DNA from: JAIVGV01 sp032229975 | GTDB lineage: Bacteria; Acidobacteriota; Blastocatellia; Pyrinomonadales; Pyrinomonadaceae | Direction: 5' to 3' | Assembly: GCA_032229975.1 (NCBI GenBank) | Contig: JAVXVG010000030.1 | Location: 1 to 64,000, forward strand | Length of the DNA stretch: 64,000 nt | Shown here: piece by piece, positions 26,695 through 35,552 of the stretch | Layout: every line of letters starts with the position of its first letter | Position numbering within the stretch: the stretch's first letter is position 1 | Program-made: the position numbers and the translations under genes | The notes under the pieces: generated by a model | What the model saw: the letters and a program-made list of their open reading frames with translations, nothing else | Databases searched by the model: none | Told to the model about the DNA's origin: nothing

Positions 26695-27747
26695 TCAACG
26701 CGGCGCGAAGCGGATCAGACGGCTCAAAGGATCGAACGTCAACTCGAAGGGTCGAAGCGCGTCGCGTCCCAGAATGATCGGCACGGCGGCTGACGCACCG
26801 TTGAGCAGATCGGTCGGCACGCGTCGCAGCACGAGCGCGCCAACGCGCACGGTCGCGGGCTCGATCCTGCTCGCGCCGACACGACCACGTCCCAGATCAC
26901 GCACATCGCCCACTTGCTCTCTACCTCTCCCGCCAAAGACTCCGAGCGAGCGCGCGGCTTCCGGCGTGAGCCCCAGACCGAGACCTGAGCCCGTGTCGAT
27001 GAGCGCGCGCCGTCCACCTTCGAGCGAGACGAAGGGGCGACGCGTCGCGCCGTCCGTCAGCCACGCGACCACGCCGCCGTCCGCCGGAACGTTGCTATGA
27101 TTTAATGGCTCGACGCGCGGATCGAAGGCGCGCAAGACTTCCGCGCGAAAGTCTATGACGTAACCGAGCGGATAGAACGTCTCGGAAGGATCGAGAACAC
27201 CGTCAATGTCTCCCGGCAGCGAGTCCGCGACGATGATCGAGCCGCGACCGGGCAGGTAGTTGCGCGCTTCGCCAATCGCGATGCTGCGCACCGATGCCTC
27301 TCGCGCCGAGCCGCGTGCGCCGCTCAGCCCGCTCAGGTTTACAGTGCCGTTGCTTGCGATTGGAACGCGGGCCGCTTGCGCCACGCGCGTCGAGAGGATC
27401 GTCGAGCCCGCGCCCGTGTCCACGGCAAAGTCGAAAGGGCCCTCATCGTTGATCCACACCTTGACGATGAGCCCTCGCCCCGCGACTTCGCGGAAGCGCA
27501 CGAGCGTAGGCGCTCGTTGCACGGAAGCTCGCGTTGACGACGAAGAGATTTGTCCGATTCGGCGTGACGGTAAAGTGGTTTGAAGATAAGTATGTGAGCG
27601 TGCCGCGCGTCTTGCGTCGCCCTGATGCAGAGAGGCGTGGGCAGTCCCCGCGTTGCGAGAGTCTGCCCACGCCGAAATTGTCAGAGTGATCAGGAGGGCC
27701 GAAGTCGCCGCGCCGCGAAGTGCTCCGTGCTTGCGTGCGCGTTCCAT
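26695..27747 (-). CDS. Exported retropepsin-like aspartyl protease family protein
   Basis: 350 residues, with a signal-like N-terminus (hydrophobic about 12-28). Two copies of the DTG motif are present, VDTGAGSTIL (about 110) and IDTGSGLGLG (about 252), each starting an acid-protease-like half: an intramolecular tandem as in eukaryotic pepsins. The hydrophobic-hydrophobic-Gly partner motifs GVLDPS and IILGRDALR are visible. Whether it cleaves proteins is unknown; this large bacterial family is mostly uncharacterised. Two other proteins in the window share the motif (35553 and 46765). Confidence 0.8.
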   Translation of the reverse strand: MERARKHGALRGAATSALLITLTISAWADSRNAGTAHASLHQGDARRAARSHTYLQTTLPSRRIGQISSSSTRASVQRAPTLVRFREVAGRGLIVKVWINDEGPFDFAVDTGAGSTILSTRVAQAARVPIASNGTVNLSGLSGARGSAREASVRSIAIGEARNYLPGRGSIIVADSLPGDIDGVLDPSETFYPLGYVIDFRAEVLRAFDPRVEPLNHSNVPADGGVVAWLTDGATRRPFVSLEGGRRALIDTGSGLGLGLTPEAARSLGVFGGRGREQVGDVRDLGRGRVGASRIEPATVRVGALVLRRVPTDLLNGASAAVPIILGRDALRPFELTFDPLSRLIRFAPR

Positions 27748-27773
27748 CTGCGACTCAACAGGCCCGCGACGGG

Positions 27774-28376
27774 TTAGTAACGACGATTGCGCTTGCGAAT
27801 CTTGTAGGTGTAGAGCGCAGAGCCGCCGCCGCCCGCAATCGCGCCGATAGCCGCACCCTTGTGCCCGCCGATCAAGCCGCCGAGCAGCGCGCCGCCGCCC
27901 GTGCCCATCGCTACTGTCAACTTGTCTTGGTGCTTCTGCCAGAACGAACGCTTGTGCGGGGCGTAGTCGTAGTAAGCTGTGCGCGAGCTGCGCGCAACTG
28001 CGCGACGCGAACCGCGATAGACGACGCGTTCGGGCACGACGCGCGTGACGACGCGGTCACGCGCCACGACGTTGTTAGCGCCACGCGTCTTCGCCGTGTC
28101 GAAGCCATCGGTGAAGCCACTGCGGTAGGCGTTCTGATCGGGCACGCTCGCAGAGTTCTGCGCTTCGGTGTTGCTCGCAGGAAGCGCGTTGTTGTTGTCG
28201 CGCAGAGTCGCGGCGTCAGTCGCGTTCGCCTGCTGCGAGTTCGCGGGCAGCAAGTTCGCTGACGCGACCTGTGCGTCGTTCGCGTTGTTGTTGTGGCGCA
28301 TGACGAGCGCGCCGACCGTGCCGCCGAGCAGCGTGGCGACGAGCGCGACCGGAAGAATCTTGTTTTGTAGAATCAT
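27774..28376 (-). CDS. Glycine-zipper membrane protein
   Basis: 200 residues. The ATG at 28376 starts a membrane/signal segment (KILPVALVATLLGGTVGALVM). A long Asn/Ala/Gln-rich middle (about 28-75) and an Arg-rich segment follow. The C-terminus is a glycine zipper with GxxxG spacing: MGTGGGALLGGLIGGHKGAAIGAIAGGGGSALYTYK. Such YMGG-like domains insert in membranes and oligomerise. Probably an envelope protein; no specific role can be inferred. Confidence 0.75.
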   Translation of the reverse strand: MILQNKILPVALVATLLGGTVGALVMRHNNNANDAQVASANLLPANSQQANATDAATLRDNNNALPASNTEAQNSASVPDQNAYRSGFTDGFDTAKTRGANNVVARDRVVTRVVPERVVYRGSRRAVARSSRTAYYDYAPHKRSFWQKHQDKLTVAMGTGGGALLGGLIGGHKGAAIGAIAGGGGSALYTYKIRKRNRRY

Positions 28377-28761
28377 GGTTTGGGCTTCTCCTCTAATCAA
28401 ATCTTGGCACGAGTCCGAACAGTTCAACTGCAAGTAGTGTTCCCGATGCGGCGAAGTCTCAGGGAGAGTAAGAAGAGTCTAAGTCTATTCGCGATTTTTC
28501 AACGCTTCTGGCACGACACACTGAAATTACAACCGAACCGCAACATGAAGCCGCGTGGTGATCTGTGAGCGCGTGCGTTTGCTTGCACGATATGGACTGC
28601 TTCCGACACGATATGATCAAGCTCTGTTCGCAATGACCGCGAACAGCTTGCCTTCACGCACGTCGCGCTCACGCGCGGCGCAGTTGGACGCTTCTTCGAG
28701 GCGCGGGCTATAATCTCGGCATCCGTCACACGTCAAGCAGCCCGGAGGTTCAATCCAAGAA
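28377..28761. other. Divergent intergenic region (385 bp)
   Basis: Between the glycine-zipper gene (minus) and the aminotransferase gene (plus). It contains the plus promoter described separately and an 8-bp perfect inverted repeat CTGTTCGC/GCGAACAG (28624-28646) that could be a small-protein operator. No convincing ORF or RNA is seen. Confidence 0.45.
28684..28714 (+). promoter_or_regulatory. Probable promoter of the aminotransferase gene
   Basis: Consensus TATAAT at 28709-28714 with TTGGAC 19 bp upstream (28684-28689). Leader about 40 nt, with GGAGG before the GTG start. Confidence 0.5.
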
Positions 28762-29931
28762 GTGACAACCGCCCCGTCAGCTTTCCGCCTCGCCGCGCGT
28801 CTCGACGCGGTCGGGTTCTCCGACATCGTCAAGATCAGGAATCAGATCATGAAGCTGCGCGATGCAGGGCAGCAGGTCTATCAGTTTGAAGGCGGCGAGC
28901 CCTTCCTCGACACGCCCGCGCACGTTAAAGAGGCGATGACGCGCGCGCTCGACGAGAACAAGACACGCTACGCACCTTCGTCCGGCCTCGCGGAACTGCG
29001 CGCCGCTCTCGCCGACAAGTTGCGCGCGCGCAATCGACTTTCCATCGAAGAGAAGGACGTGATCGTTTTGAACGGCGGGATGCAAGGTCTCTTCGGCGCA
29101 TTCCAGTCCGTCTTGAATCCCGGCGACGAAGTGCTCGTCTTCTCGCCCTACTGGACGCCGATCAAAGACCTCGTGGCCGGTTGCGAAGCGAGCATGATGC
29201 TCGTCCCGACGGACGAAGCGCGACGCGAAGGCTTCGCGCAGACACTCGCGCGATACACTACTGCGCGCACGCGCCTCCTCTATTTCAACACGCCGCAGAA
29301 TCCGACGGGCGTCGTCTTCACGCGCGCAGAGATCGAAGCGGTCGCGAGCTTCGTGCGCGAGCGCGATCTCGTCGTCGTCTCCGACGAGGCTTACGAGGAT
29401 TTGATCTACGAGGGCCAGCACGTTTCCATCGCTTCGCTCGAAGGGATGCGCGAGCGCACGATCTCTTGCTTCACGCTCTCGAAGTCTTACTCGATGACGG
29501 GCTGGCGCATCGGCTATGCCGCCGCCGCCGAGCCGTGGATGACTGGCTTGCGAAAGACGACGCTCTACTCAACGAACGGTGTCTCGACGCCGACGCAGTG
29601 GGCTGCGCTCGCCGCCATCAACACGCCGACAGATTTCTTCCGCGACGTGCGCGCCGAATATCGCAAGCGACGCGATCTGCTCGTCGGGGGCTTGAACGAA
29701 CTCGGCTTGACCTGCGCGCCGCCGCACGGAGCTTTCTACGCCTTCCCGGATGTGTCGCGCCTGAGCACAGACAGTCGCGCCGCCGCCGATCTCCTGCTTG
29801 AGCGCGCGCAGGTGGCTACCGTCCCCGGCTCCGTCTTCGGCGAGCACGGCGAGGGCCACCTGCGCTTCTCCTTCTCCACCTCGCCCGAAACAATCGCCGC
29901 CGCTCTCGAATCGATGCGACGCAATCTCTGA
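28762..29931 (+). CDS. PLP-dependent aminotransferase, class I/II (aspartate aminotransferase-like)
   Basis: 389 residues from a GTG start; GGAGG lies about 13 nt upstream. Fold type I signatures are present: FNTPQNPTGVV, the Asp of VVSDEAYEDL, and the PLP lysine in TLSKSYSMTGWRIGY, with a final substrate-carboxylate Arg in GHLRFSFS. Related enzymes transaminate aspartate, aromatic amino acids or kynurenine; the sequence does not settle which. It is followed by thiL after a short gap that contains heptamer-phased sequence. Confidence 0.88.
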   Translation: MTTAPSAFRLAARLDAVGFSDIVKIRNQIMKLRDAGQQVYQFEGGEPFLDTPAHVKEAMTRALDENKTRYAPSSGLAELRAALADKLRARNRLSIEEKDVIVLNGGMQGLFGAFQSVLNPGDEVLVFSPYWTPIKDLVAGCEASMMLVPTDEARREGFAQTLARYTTARTRLLYFNTPQNPTGVVFTRAEIEAVASFVRERDLVVVSDEAYEDLIYEGQHVSIASLEGMRERTISCFTLSKSYSMTGWRIGYAAAAEPWMTGLRKTTLYSTNGVSTPTQWAALAAINTPTDFFRDVRAEYRKRRDLLVGGLNELGLTCAPPHGAFYAFPDVSRLSTDSRAAADLLLERAQVATVPGSVFGEHGEGHLRFSFSTSPETIAAALESMRRNL

Positions 29932-29984
29932 AGCGATAAGTAATGAGCAATACGTGATCTGTGTTGAGTTATGTGTGGTGAGTG

Positions 29985-31139
29985 ATGAGTAACGAAGGCG
30001 ATCATCGCGGACAACAAAGCTCGCCACACGCTCCGCCCCGTCGTGCGTCCGCGAATGGTGAATTCGATTTCATCGAACGCATCCGCCGACGCGCTCTCAA
30101 TCGCGGCGACGTGCCCGACGACGACGACACGACTCCAGACTCCAGACTCCAGACTCCGGACTTACTCGTCGGCATCGGCGACGACGCCGCAGTCTTTCAT
30201 TCCAATGCGGGGCATGACACGGTCGTCACCACCGATCTGCTCGTCGAAGATGTTGATTTCTTCCGCACGCTCGCCGAACCACACGCGCTCGGCCACAAGT
30301 CGCTGGCCGTCTCGCTCTCCGACATCGCAGCGATGGGCGCGCGCCCGCGCTTCGCGCTCGTCTCGCTCGGCGTCCCGCAGACGACTTGGGAATCCGGCTT
30401 CCTCGACGATTTTTACGCGGGCCTCTTCGCGCTCGCCGAGATGCACAACGTCTCGCTCATCGGCGGCGACTTGTCGCGCACGCCGGATCGCATCGTCATC
30501 GATTCCATCGTCGTCGGCGAGGTCGAACGAGACGGGGCCGTCCTTCGTTCGGGCGCGCAGGTCGGCGATCAAATCTTCGTCACCGGCGCGCTCGGCGGCG
30601 CGGCGGCGGGCCTCAGACTTCTCGAACGCTCGCTCACGCTTCCAGATGATCTCGCGCACAGCTTCCCTGCTGAGTTCGACCAACTCGCCGCGCGACAGAC
30701 TCGACCCGTCCCGCGCGTCGAATGGGGCGCATTGCTTGGCACGTCGCGATTAGCGACGGCGATGATCGACACAAGCGATGGCCTCTCGTCAGACCTCGCG
30801 CACCTCTGCCGCGAGAGCAGAGTCGGCGCGGTGCTCGACTGGTCGCAGATTCCCATCGACCCTTTGCTGCATCACGACGGCGCGCTCGCCGACAACAGCT
30901 TCACGCACTCCGTCGTCTCCGACGCGCATCAACTCGCGCTCCACGGCGGCGAAGATTTCGAGTTGTTATTCACCATCCACCCGCGCGATCTCTTAAAGCT
31001 CCCGCGCGAACTCGCGGGCGTGCCCGTCACGCGCATCGGCGAGATCATGGAAGCCGACGAAGGGATCAAGCTGCAACGCCATCAACATCTCGAAGACTTG
31101 CGGCCCGCAGGCTTTGAGCATTTCAACTCGCATCGTTAA
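29985..31139 (+). CDS. thiL: Thiamine-monophosphate kinase
   Basis: 384 residues. Phosphorylates TMP to thiamine diphosphate using ATP, the last step of TPP synthesis. ThiL/AIR-synthase motifs: GIGDDAAVF, TTDLLVEDVDF, IGGDLSRT, TGALGGAAAGL, DTSDGLSSDL, HGGEDFELLFT. The N-terminal ~30 residues are low in family similarity and start in 7-bp-phased repeat sequence (29968-29995). A tandem GACTCCA heptamer array (30131-30161) is inserted in frame just before the first motif, coding for DSRLQTPD. The start could be the adjacent GTG at 29982. Confidence 0.9.
   Translation: MSNEGDHRGQQSSPHAPPRRASANGEFDFIERIRRRALNRGDVPDDDDTTPDSRLQTPDLLVGIGDDAAVFHSNAGHDTVVTTDLLVEDVDFFRTLAEPHALGHKSLAVSLSDIAAMGARPRFALVSLGVPQTTWESGFLDDFYAGLFALAEMHNVSLIGGDLSRTPDRIVIDSIVVGEVERDGAVLRSGAQVGDQIFVTGALGGAAAGLRLLERSLTLPDDLAHSFPAEFDQLAARQTRPVPRVEWGALLGTSRLATAMIDTSDGLSSDLAHLCRESRVGAVLDWSQIPIDPLLHHDGALADNSFTHSVVSDAHQLALHGGEDFELLFTIHPRDLLKLPRELAGVPVTRIGEIMEADEGIKLQRHQHLEDLRPAGFEHFNSHR
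30131..30161 (+). repeat. In-frame tandem heptamer array within thiL
   Basis: GACTCCA three times, then GACTCCG and GAC, head to tail, in an N-terminal linker of ThiL. The unit matches that of the intergenic element at 12121-12212 on the complementary strand. Confidence 0.8.
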
Positions 31140-31167
31140 GCTCGCGCAGGATCGCTCACGACTTAAA

Positions 31168-31197
31168 TTGACTAGCCGCGCGTCCTTCTCCTAGACT
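31168..31197 (+). promoter_or_regulatory. sigma70-type promoter of the TonB-domain gene
   Basis: TTGACT (31168-31173), 18 bp, TAGACT (31192-31197); leader about 115 nt. Confidence 0.5.
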
Positions 31198-31319
31198 CAG
31201 CGTCAGACGATGCGCTAACGCCGGTCTCCCCGATTCTCGAACGCCCTCGCCCGCGCCGGACCGAACGGACGCGCACACGTCTCGTTAACAAGTGTTCGTT
31301 TCAGTAAAGGGAATTTCCC

Positions 31320-31829
31320 ATGCGCAGCAAGATGCTCGGACTCGCCATCGCCCTCTCCACCTTCGGTCTAGGCGTCGCCGCGACCACCGTCTGGATTGCT
31401 TACCACACGCCGCCAGCACCGCAAGAGATCGTGATGACACGGACTGTGTTCGTGCCAAGCGGATTGACAATCCCCGCCGAAGGCTCAGCGCAAGACGACT
31501 CGCGGATCACGTCCTCAGTTTCAGGGACGCGCATTTGGGATGGCAGTCTCGTCGCCAATTTGGTTAATGGCGAGGCAAACTTCGCGCCCAAGCCTGTCTA
31601 TCCGCCGCTCGCCCTTGAAGCAGGCGTATCAGGCACGGTCGTTGTTGCAGTAACTATTGATAAGGCTGGGAACGTGGTTTCGGCGAAAGCCGTCTCCGGC
31701 CCACAACTCTTACGTGCAGCCGCTACCGGCGCTGCGATGGAGTGGAAATTCGACCCTAAATTTTCGCCGCCATCCCTTCAACCCGTCGAGGTCAGGCGGA
31801 CGATTACCTTTAACTTCTTGTGCCAGTGA
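31320..31829 (+). CDS. Energy transducer TonB-like protein
   Basis: 169 residues: one N-terminal membrane helix (about 7-27), a short periplasmic linker, and a TonB C-terminal domain (about 90-169) with PKPVYPPLALEAGVSGTVVVAVTIDKAGNVVSAKAVSGPQLL and the final ITFNF strand. The domain normally contacts TonB-dependent outer-membrane receptors. The linker lacks the usual Pro-Glu/Pro-Lys spacer, so the protein may be too short to span the periplasm. No exbBD or receptor gene is adjacent. Confidence 0.85.
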   Translation: MRSKMLGLAIALSTFGLGVAATTVWIAYHTPPAPQEIVMTRTVFVPSGLTIPAEGSAQDDSRITSSVSGTRIWDGSLVANLVNGEANFAPKPVYPPLALEAGVSGTVVVAVTIDKAGNVVSAKAVSGPQLLRAAATGAAMEWKFDPKFSPPSLQPVEVRRTITFNFLCQ

Positions 31830-31874
31830 ACAGGACGACTCACCGAATCGTTTAGTCGCTAATCGCAATCTCTA

Positions 31875-31904
31875 ACGCGCGCCGAAGTCGAACGCGGCGC
31901 GCGT
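31875..31904 (+). terminator. GC-rich hairpin between the TonB gene and cysS
   Basis: ACGCGCGCCG (31875-31884) pairs perfectly with 31895-31904 around a 10-nt loop. There is no T-run, and it lies 12 nt upstream of the cysS start. Terminator or leader structure; not resolvable. Confidence 0.45.
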
Positions 31905-31916
31905 CATGTTTACAAG

Positions 31917-33320
31917 ATGCTCAAGTTTCAGAACACGCTCACGAATCAACTCGAAGAGTTTCGCCCCATCACGGAGGGCACGGTGCGTCTCTACGCTTGT
32001 GGCCCCACCGTCTGGAATCTCGCGCACGTCGGCAATTTCCGCACGAACGTCTTCGTCGATGTGCTGCGTCGCTATCTGAAATACAAAGGCTACACCGTCC
32101 AGCACGTGATGAATTTGACGGACGTTGACGACCGCATCATCAATCAGGCGGCGGAGCGCAAGGTTTCGATTGACGAGTACACCGCGCCCTACATCGAAGC
32201 CTTCTGGCAGGACTTCGACACAATCGGCTGCGAGCGGCCCGAAGTGGCCCCCCGCGCCACGCAGCACATAGCGGAGATGGTCGAGATCATCGACAGGCTC
32301 TTGGAGTCGGGTCACGCCTATCGATCCGACGGCTCGATCTACTATCGCATCTCATCGTTTCCCGAATACGGCAAGCTCTCGAAGATCAACTTCGCGGGCA
32401 ACATCGCGGGCGCGAGCGAGCGCGTCGATACGGACAAGTACGAGAAGGAGGACGCGCGCGACTTCGCGCTGTGGAAAGCCCCCGACGCGGAAGGCGAGCC
32501 GACGTGGGATTCAAAGATCGGCGCGGGACGGCCGGGCTGGCACATCGAGTGCTCCGCAATGTCGATGAAGTATCTCGGCGCGACGTTCGACATACACACG
32601 GGCGGCGTCGATCTCATCTTCCCGCATCACGAGAACGAGATCGCGCAGTCGGAAGGCGCGACGCACGAGCCGTTCGTCAACTACTGGCTGCACAGCGAGC
32701 ATTTGAAGATCGACGGCGAGACGATGTCCAAGTCGAAGGGCAACTACTACACGCTACGCGATCTCGTCAAACAGGGCCACACCCCGGCCGCCGTCCGCTA
32801 CGCGCTCCTGAGCGTGCCCTATCGCAAGCAACTCAACTTCACCATCGAAGGCTTGCGCGGCATCGAGAAGACCGTCGCTGGTCTGCAAGACTTCAACGCG
32901 CGCCTCTCGGAAGCGCGCACCGATGCGGGCAGCAACCCAGAGATGCGCGCCGTTGCCGCACGCGCCCTCGAAGAGTTCGAGTCCGGCCTCGACGACGATC
33001 TCAACACGTCGGTGGCCCTCGCGGCCATTCACAATCTGACACGCGAGGTCAACACCGCGCTCAACTGCGAAGGCTTGCGCGCGGATGATCAGCGCGATCT
33101 GCTCGAACTCCTGCGCCGCTTCGATTCCGTGCTCAACATCTTCTCCGCGCCGCAGCGCGGGATGCTCGACACAGAGATTCAAACGCTCATCGACGAGCGA
33201 CAAGAGGCGCGTCGCCGCCGCGACTTCTCACGCGCCGACGAGATTCGCGATCAACTCTTGACGCGCGGCATCGTCCTCGAAGACACGCGCGATGGCGTGC
33301 GTTGGAAACACAAGGCTTGA
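31917..33320 (+). CDS. cysS: Cysteine-tRNA ligase
   Basis: 467 residues. Charges tRNA-Cys with cysteine. Class I motifs: the HIGH equivalent in LAHVGNFRTNV and KMSKS as TMSKSKGNYYTL. Zinc ligands are visible in YACGPTVWN (N-terminal Cys), GWHIECSAMSMKYLG and HHENEIAQSE. Length is typical. The hairpin ahead of the gene leaves little space, and there is no Shine-Dalgarno before the ATG, so initiation may use another signal. Confidence 0.96.
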   Translation: MLKFQNTLTNQLEEFRPITEGTVRLYACGPTVWNLAHVGNFRTNVFVDVLRRYLKYKGYTVQHVMNLTDVDDRIINQAAERKVSIDEYTAPYIEAFWQDFDTIGCERPEVAPRATQHIAEMVEIIDRLLESGHAYRSDGSIYYRISSFPEYGKLSKINFAGNIAGASERVDTDKYEKEDARDFALWKAPDAEGEPTWDSKIGAGRPGWHIECSAMSMKYLGATFDIHTGGVDLIFPHHENEIAQSEGATHEPFVNYWLHSEHLKIDGETMSKSKGNYYTLRDLVKQGHTPAAVRYALLSVPYRKQLNFTIEGLRGIEKTVAGLQDFNARLSEARTDAGSNPEMRAVAARALEEFESGLDDDLNTSVALAAIHNLTREVNTALNCEGLRADDQRDLLELLRRFDSVLNIFSAPQRGMLDTEIQTLIDERQEARRRRDFSRADEIRDQLLTRGIVLEDTRDGVRWKHKA

Positions 33321-33344
33321 GCTTCGTTTAATAGCTCTAGAGTA

Positions 33345-33373
33345 TTGACCGCTTCTCAGAAGAGAATTAGTGT
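33345..33373 (+). promoter_or_regulatory. Promoter of hicAB, probably leaderless
   Basis: TTGACC (33345-33350), 17 bp, TAGTGT (33368-33373), then exactly 6 nt before the hicA ATG. No Shine-Dalgarno is present. Confidence 0.5.
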
Positions 33374-33379
33374 TGGGCG

Positions 33380-33568
33380 ATGAAGGTACGCAACCTCATC
33401 AAGCTCATCGAGAAGGACGGCTGGTTTTGGATGCGAACTAAAGGCAGCCACCGTCAATACAAACACCCGACCAAACTCGGCCTAGTCACAGTTCCCGGTC
33501 ATCCGAGAGACGAATTAGCGCCGGGAACATTGAACAACATTTTGAAGCAGGCAGGACTCAAGCCATGA
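33380..33568 (+). CDS. hicA: HicA-type mRNA interferase toxin
   Basis: 62 residues with the HicA double-stranded-RNA-binding-like fold signature: MKVRNLIKLIEKDGW, then KGSHRQYKHP with the catalytic His (H24) that follows GS, and the closing PGTLNNILKQAGL. HicA cleaves mRNA independently of ribosomes. Its frame overlaps hicB by 4 bp (ATGA), as in other hicAB operons. The promoter geometry suggests a leaderless message. Confidence 0.92.
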   Translation: MKVRNLIKLIEKDGWFWMRTKGSHRQYKHPTKLGLVTVPGHPRDELAPGTLNNILKQAGLKP

Positions 33569-33780
33569 AGAAATATCTAATCATCGTCGAAGAGACGGCG
33601 ACGGGATACTCAGCCTACTCGCCGGACGTGCCGGGCTGCGGCTCAACCGGAAAGAGCAAAGAGGAGGTCGAGCGCAACATTCAGGAGGCGCTTGAATTTC
33701 ATCTCGAAGGATTACGCGAAGAAGGTTACGAAATCCCGGAGCCGAGTAGCTATCCCTCTTACGTCGAGGTCGCCGCGTAA
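33565..33780 (+). CDS. hicB: HicB-type antitoxin (short form)
   Basis: 71 residues. Partial RNase-H-like HicB fold: KKYLIIVEETATGYSAYSPDVPGCGSTGKSKEEVERNIQEALEFHLEGL. It lacks the C-terminal ribbon-helix-helix or HTH DNA-binding domain of long HicB proteins, so autoregulation of the operon would need another factor. It neutralises HicA by direct binding. Confidence 0.92.
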   Translation: MKKYLIIVEETATGYSAYSPDVPGCGSTGKSKEEVERNIQEALEFHLEGLREEGYEIPEPSSYPSYVEVAA

Positions 33781-33805
33781 ATTTCATATTGATGAGAGGT
33801 CTTGA

Positions 33806-34261
33806 ATGAGAGCCAGAAGAGCGTTCGGAGTTCTCTTACTCGTCGCGCTCGTCTCCGCAACGGCGATGAACGGACGCGCGCAGGCGATACAGAGCGCGGC
33901 AGTTCCAACAGATCAAGCGCACACCTTGTCAGACGCGCAGAAGCAGTCGATCAAACGCATCCAGACTGATGCTGAGAAGAAAGCCGCGCCCGCCGCTCTG
34001 CGCCTCGCAGGAATCGTGAGCAAGGTTTACGCGAACATGCTCGCCGACAAGCCGGACGTAAAGTTGCGCGCAAACTTGAGCGCGCAGATGGAGAGGGCCA
34101 CTTGGGCTTTGCTCTCGATCAAGGGCCAGTCCGTCTATGACATCCTTCGCGTCCTCACGCCCGCGCAGCGACAACTCGTTAGAACGGAGATGCAAAAGCC
34201 CGGCGCACCGATGGACTTGTCGGAGATCGTCGCACACCTCTTCAAACTCGATGAGAAGTAG
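33806..34261 (+). CDS. Exported helical protein of unknown function
   Basis: 151 residues. GAGAGG lies 6 nt before the ATG. Signal peptide to about residue 28 (AMNGRAQA). The mature part is helical with a TPAQRQLVRTEMQKPG segment near the end that resembles Spy/CpxP-like proteins, where a similar motif (LTPEQR) occurs; the match is weak and I leave it unnamed. It is 5 bp from the amidohydrolase gene downstream, so cotranscription is likely. Confidence 0.65.
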   Translation: MRARRAFGVLLLVALVSATAMNGRAQAIQSAAVPTDQAHTLSDAQKQSIKRIQTDAEKKAAPAALRLAGIVSKVYANMLADKPDVKLRANLSAQMERATWALLSIKGQSVYDILRVLTPAQRQLVRTEMQKPGAPMDLSEIVAHLFKLDEK

Positions 34262-34266
34262 TCAAT

Positions 34267-35541
34267 ATGCGCGTGAAGATCATTTTCTGCCTCCTCGTCT
34301 CCCTCGGAGTCGCCACCTTGCCGCAACCAACTTCTTCACAGACGACCGCGCATAACAGACGCGACGCGCCTGCGCAGAGCAAGCGCATCGTCATCGCCGC
34401 GAGCACAGTGCTCGATGGGCGTGGGCGCGTGCTGCATGACGCGCGCATCGTCATCGAGGGCTCACGGATCGTCGCCATCGATCCGAAGGCCGCGCCCGTC
34501 GATTACGACTTGCGCGGCTTGACGGTCATGCCCGGTTGGATCGACTCGCACGTCCACATCACTTGGAGCTTCGGCAAGGACGGGAAGAACGCAGGCGCGG
34601 GAGAGACGACGCAGTTCGCCGCGTATCAATCGGCCTCGAACGCGTGGGCCACTCTTCTCGCTGGCTTCACGACGGTGCAGAGCGTCGGCTCGCCGACAGA
34701 CGTTCCCTTGCGCGATGCTATCGCGCAAGGCACTCTGCCGGGCCCGCGTATTCTGACAGCCAACGAACCAATCTTCGGGCAAGGCGAGAAGACGGGGACG
34801 CCCGATGAACTGCGCGCGTTCGTGCGCAAGCAGAAAGCGGCGGGCGCAGACCTCATCAAAATCTTCGCGTCGCAGAGCATACGACAGGGCGGTGCGATGA
34901 CGCTCTCGCAGGAACAGTTGAACGCGGCTTGCGACGAGGCGAAGAAGCAGGGGCTTCGCACGCTCGTACACGCTTACAAAGGCGCGGTGCGCGCCGCCAC
35001 GCTCGCGGGATGCACGCAAGTAGAGCATGGCACGATGGCTACAGACGACGACTTGAAGTTGATGGCTGAACGCGGCACGTATCTCGATCCGCAAGCCGGA
35101 CTCGTCATCGAGAATTATCTTCTCAACAAGGAAAAATATCTCGGCACGCCCGGCTATACGACGGAAGGCTTCGCGGCGATGCAGAACGTTCTTTCGTTGA
35201 ATCACGAGCTGGTGCGGCGCGCGTCGAAGATTCCGGGATTGAAGATCGTCTTCGGCACGGACGCCGTCGCGGGCGCGCACGGACGCAACGCCGAAGAGTT
35301 CATCGACCGCGTGCGCGACGCCGGAGTCGATCCCATGTCGGCGATGATCTCCGCCAACTCACTCGCCGCAGAAGCCCTCGGCATGACTAATCAAATTGGC
35401 TCAATCGCCCCCGGACTCCAAGCCGACATCATCGCGCTCGACGGCGACCCACTCAAAGACATCACCGCCGTCCGCCGCGTCGTCTTCGTCATGAAAGGCG
35501 GCATCGTTTACAAGAACGCCGTGCACGGCGCGACTTACTAA
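34267..35541 (+). CDS. Exported metal-dependent amidohydrolase (imidazolonepropionase/prolidase-like)
   Basis: 424 residues, with a signal peptide (residues 1-24). TIM-barrel amidohydrolase motifs: GWIDSHVHI (HxH), ADLIKIF with the Lys expected to be carboxylated, LVHAYKG and VEHGTMA (metal His), and FGTDAVAGAHG (catalytic Asp). The N- and C-terminal strands form the small beta-sandwich (VLDGRGR; GLQADIIALDGDPL). Related exported enzymes hydrolyse dipeptides or cyclic amides; the substrate cannot be read here. Confidence 0.87.
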   Translation: MRVKIIFCLLVSLGVATLPQPTSSQTTAHNRRDAPAQSKRIVIAASTVLDGRGRVLHDARIVIEGSRIVAIDPKAAPVDYDLRGLTVMPGWIDSHVHITWSFGKDGKNAGAGETTQFAAYQSASNAWATLLAGFTTVQSVGSPTDVPLRDAIAQGTLPGPRILTANEPIFGQGEKTGTPDELRAFVRKQKAAGADLIKIFASQSIRQGGAMTLSQEQLNAACDEAKKQGLRTLVHAYKGAVRAATLAGCTQVEHGTMATDDDLKLMAERGTYLDPQAGLVIENYLLNKEKYLGTPGYTTEGFAAMQNVLSLNHELVRRASKIPGLKIVFGTDAVAGAHGRNAEEFIDRVRDAGVDPMSAMISANSLAAEALGMTNQIGSIAPGLQADIIALDGDPLKDITAVRRVVFVMKGGIVYKNAVHGATY

Positions 35542-35552
35542 CGCTCGCTCAC

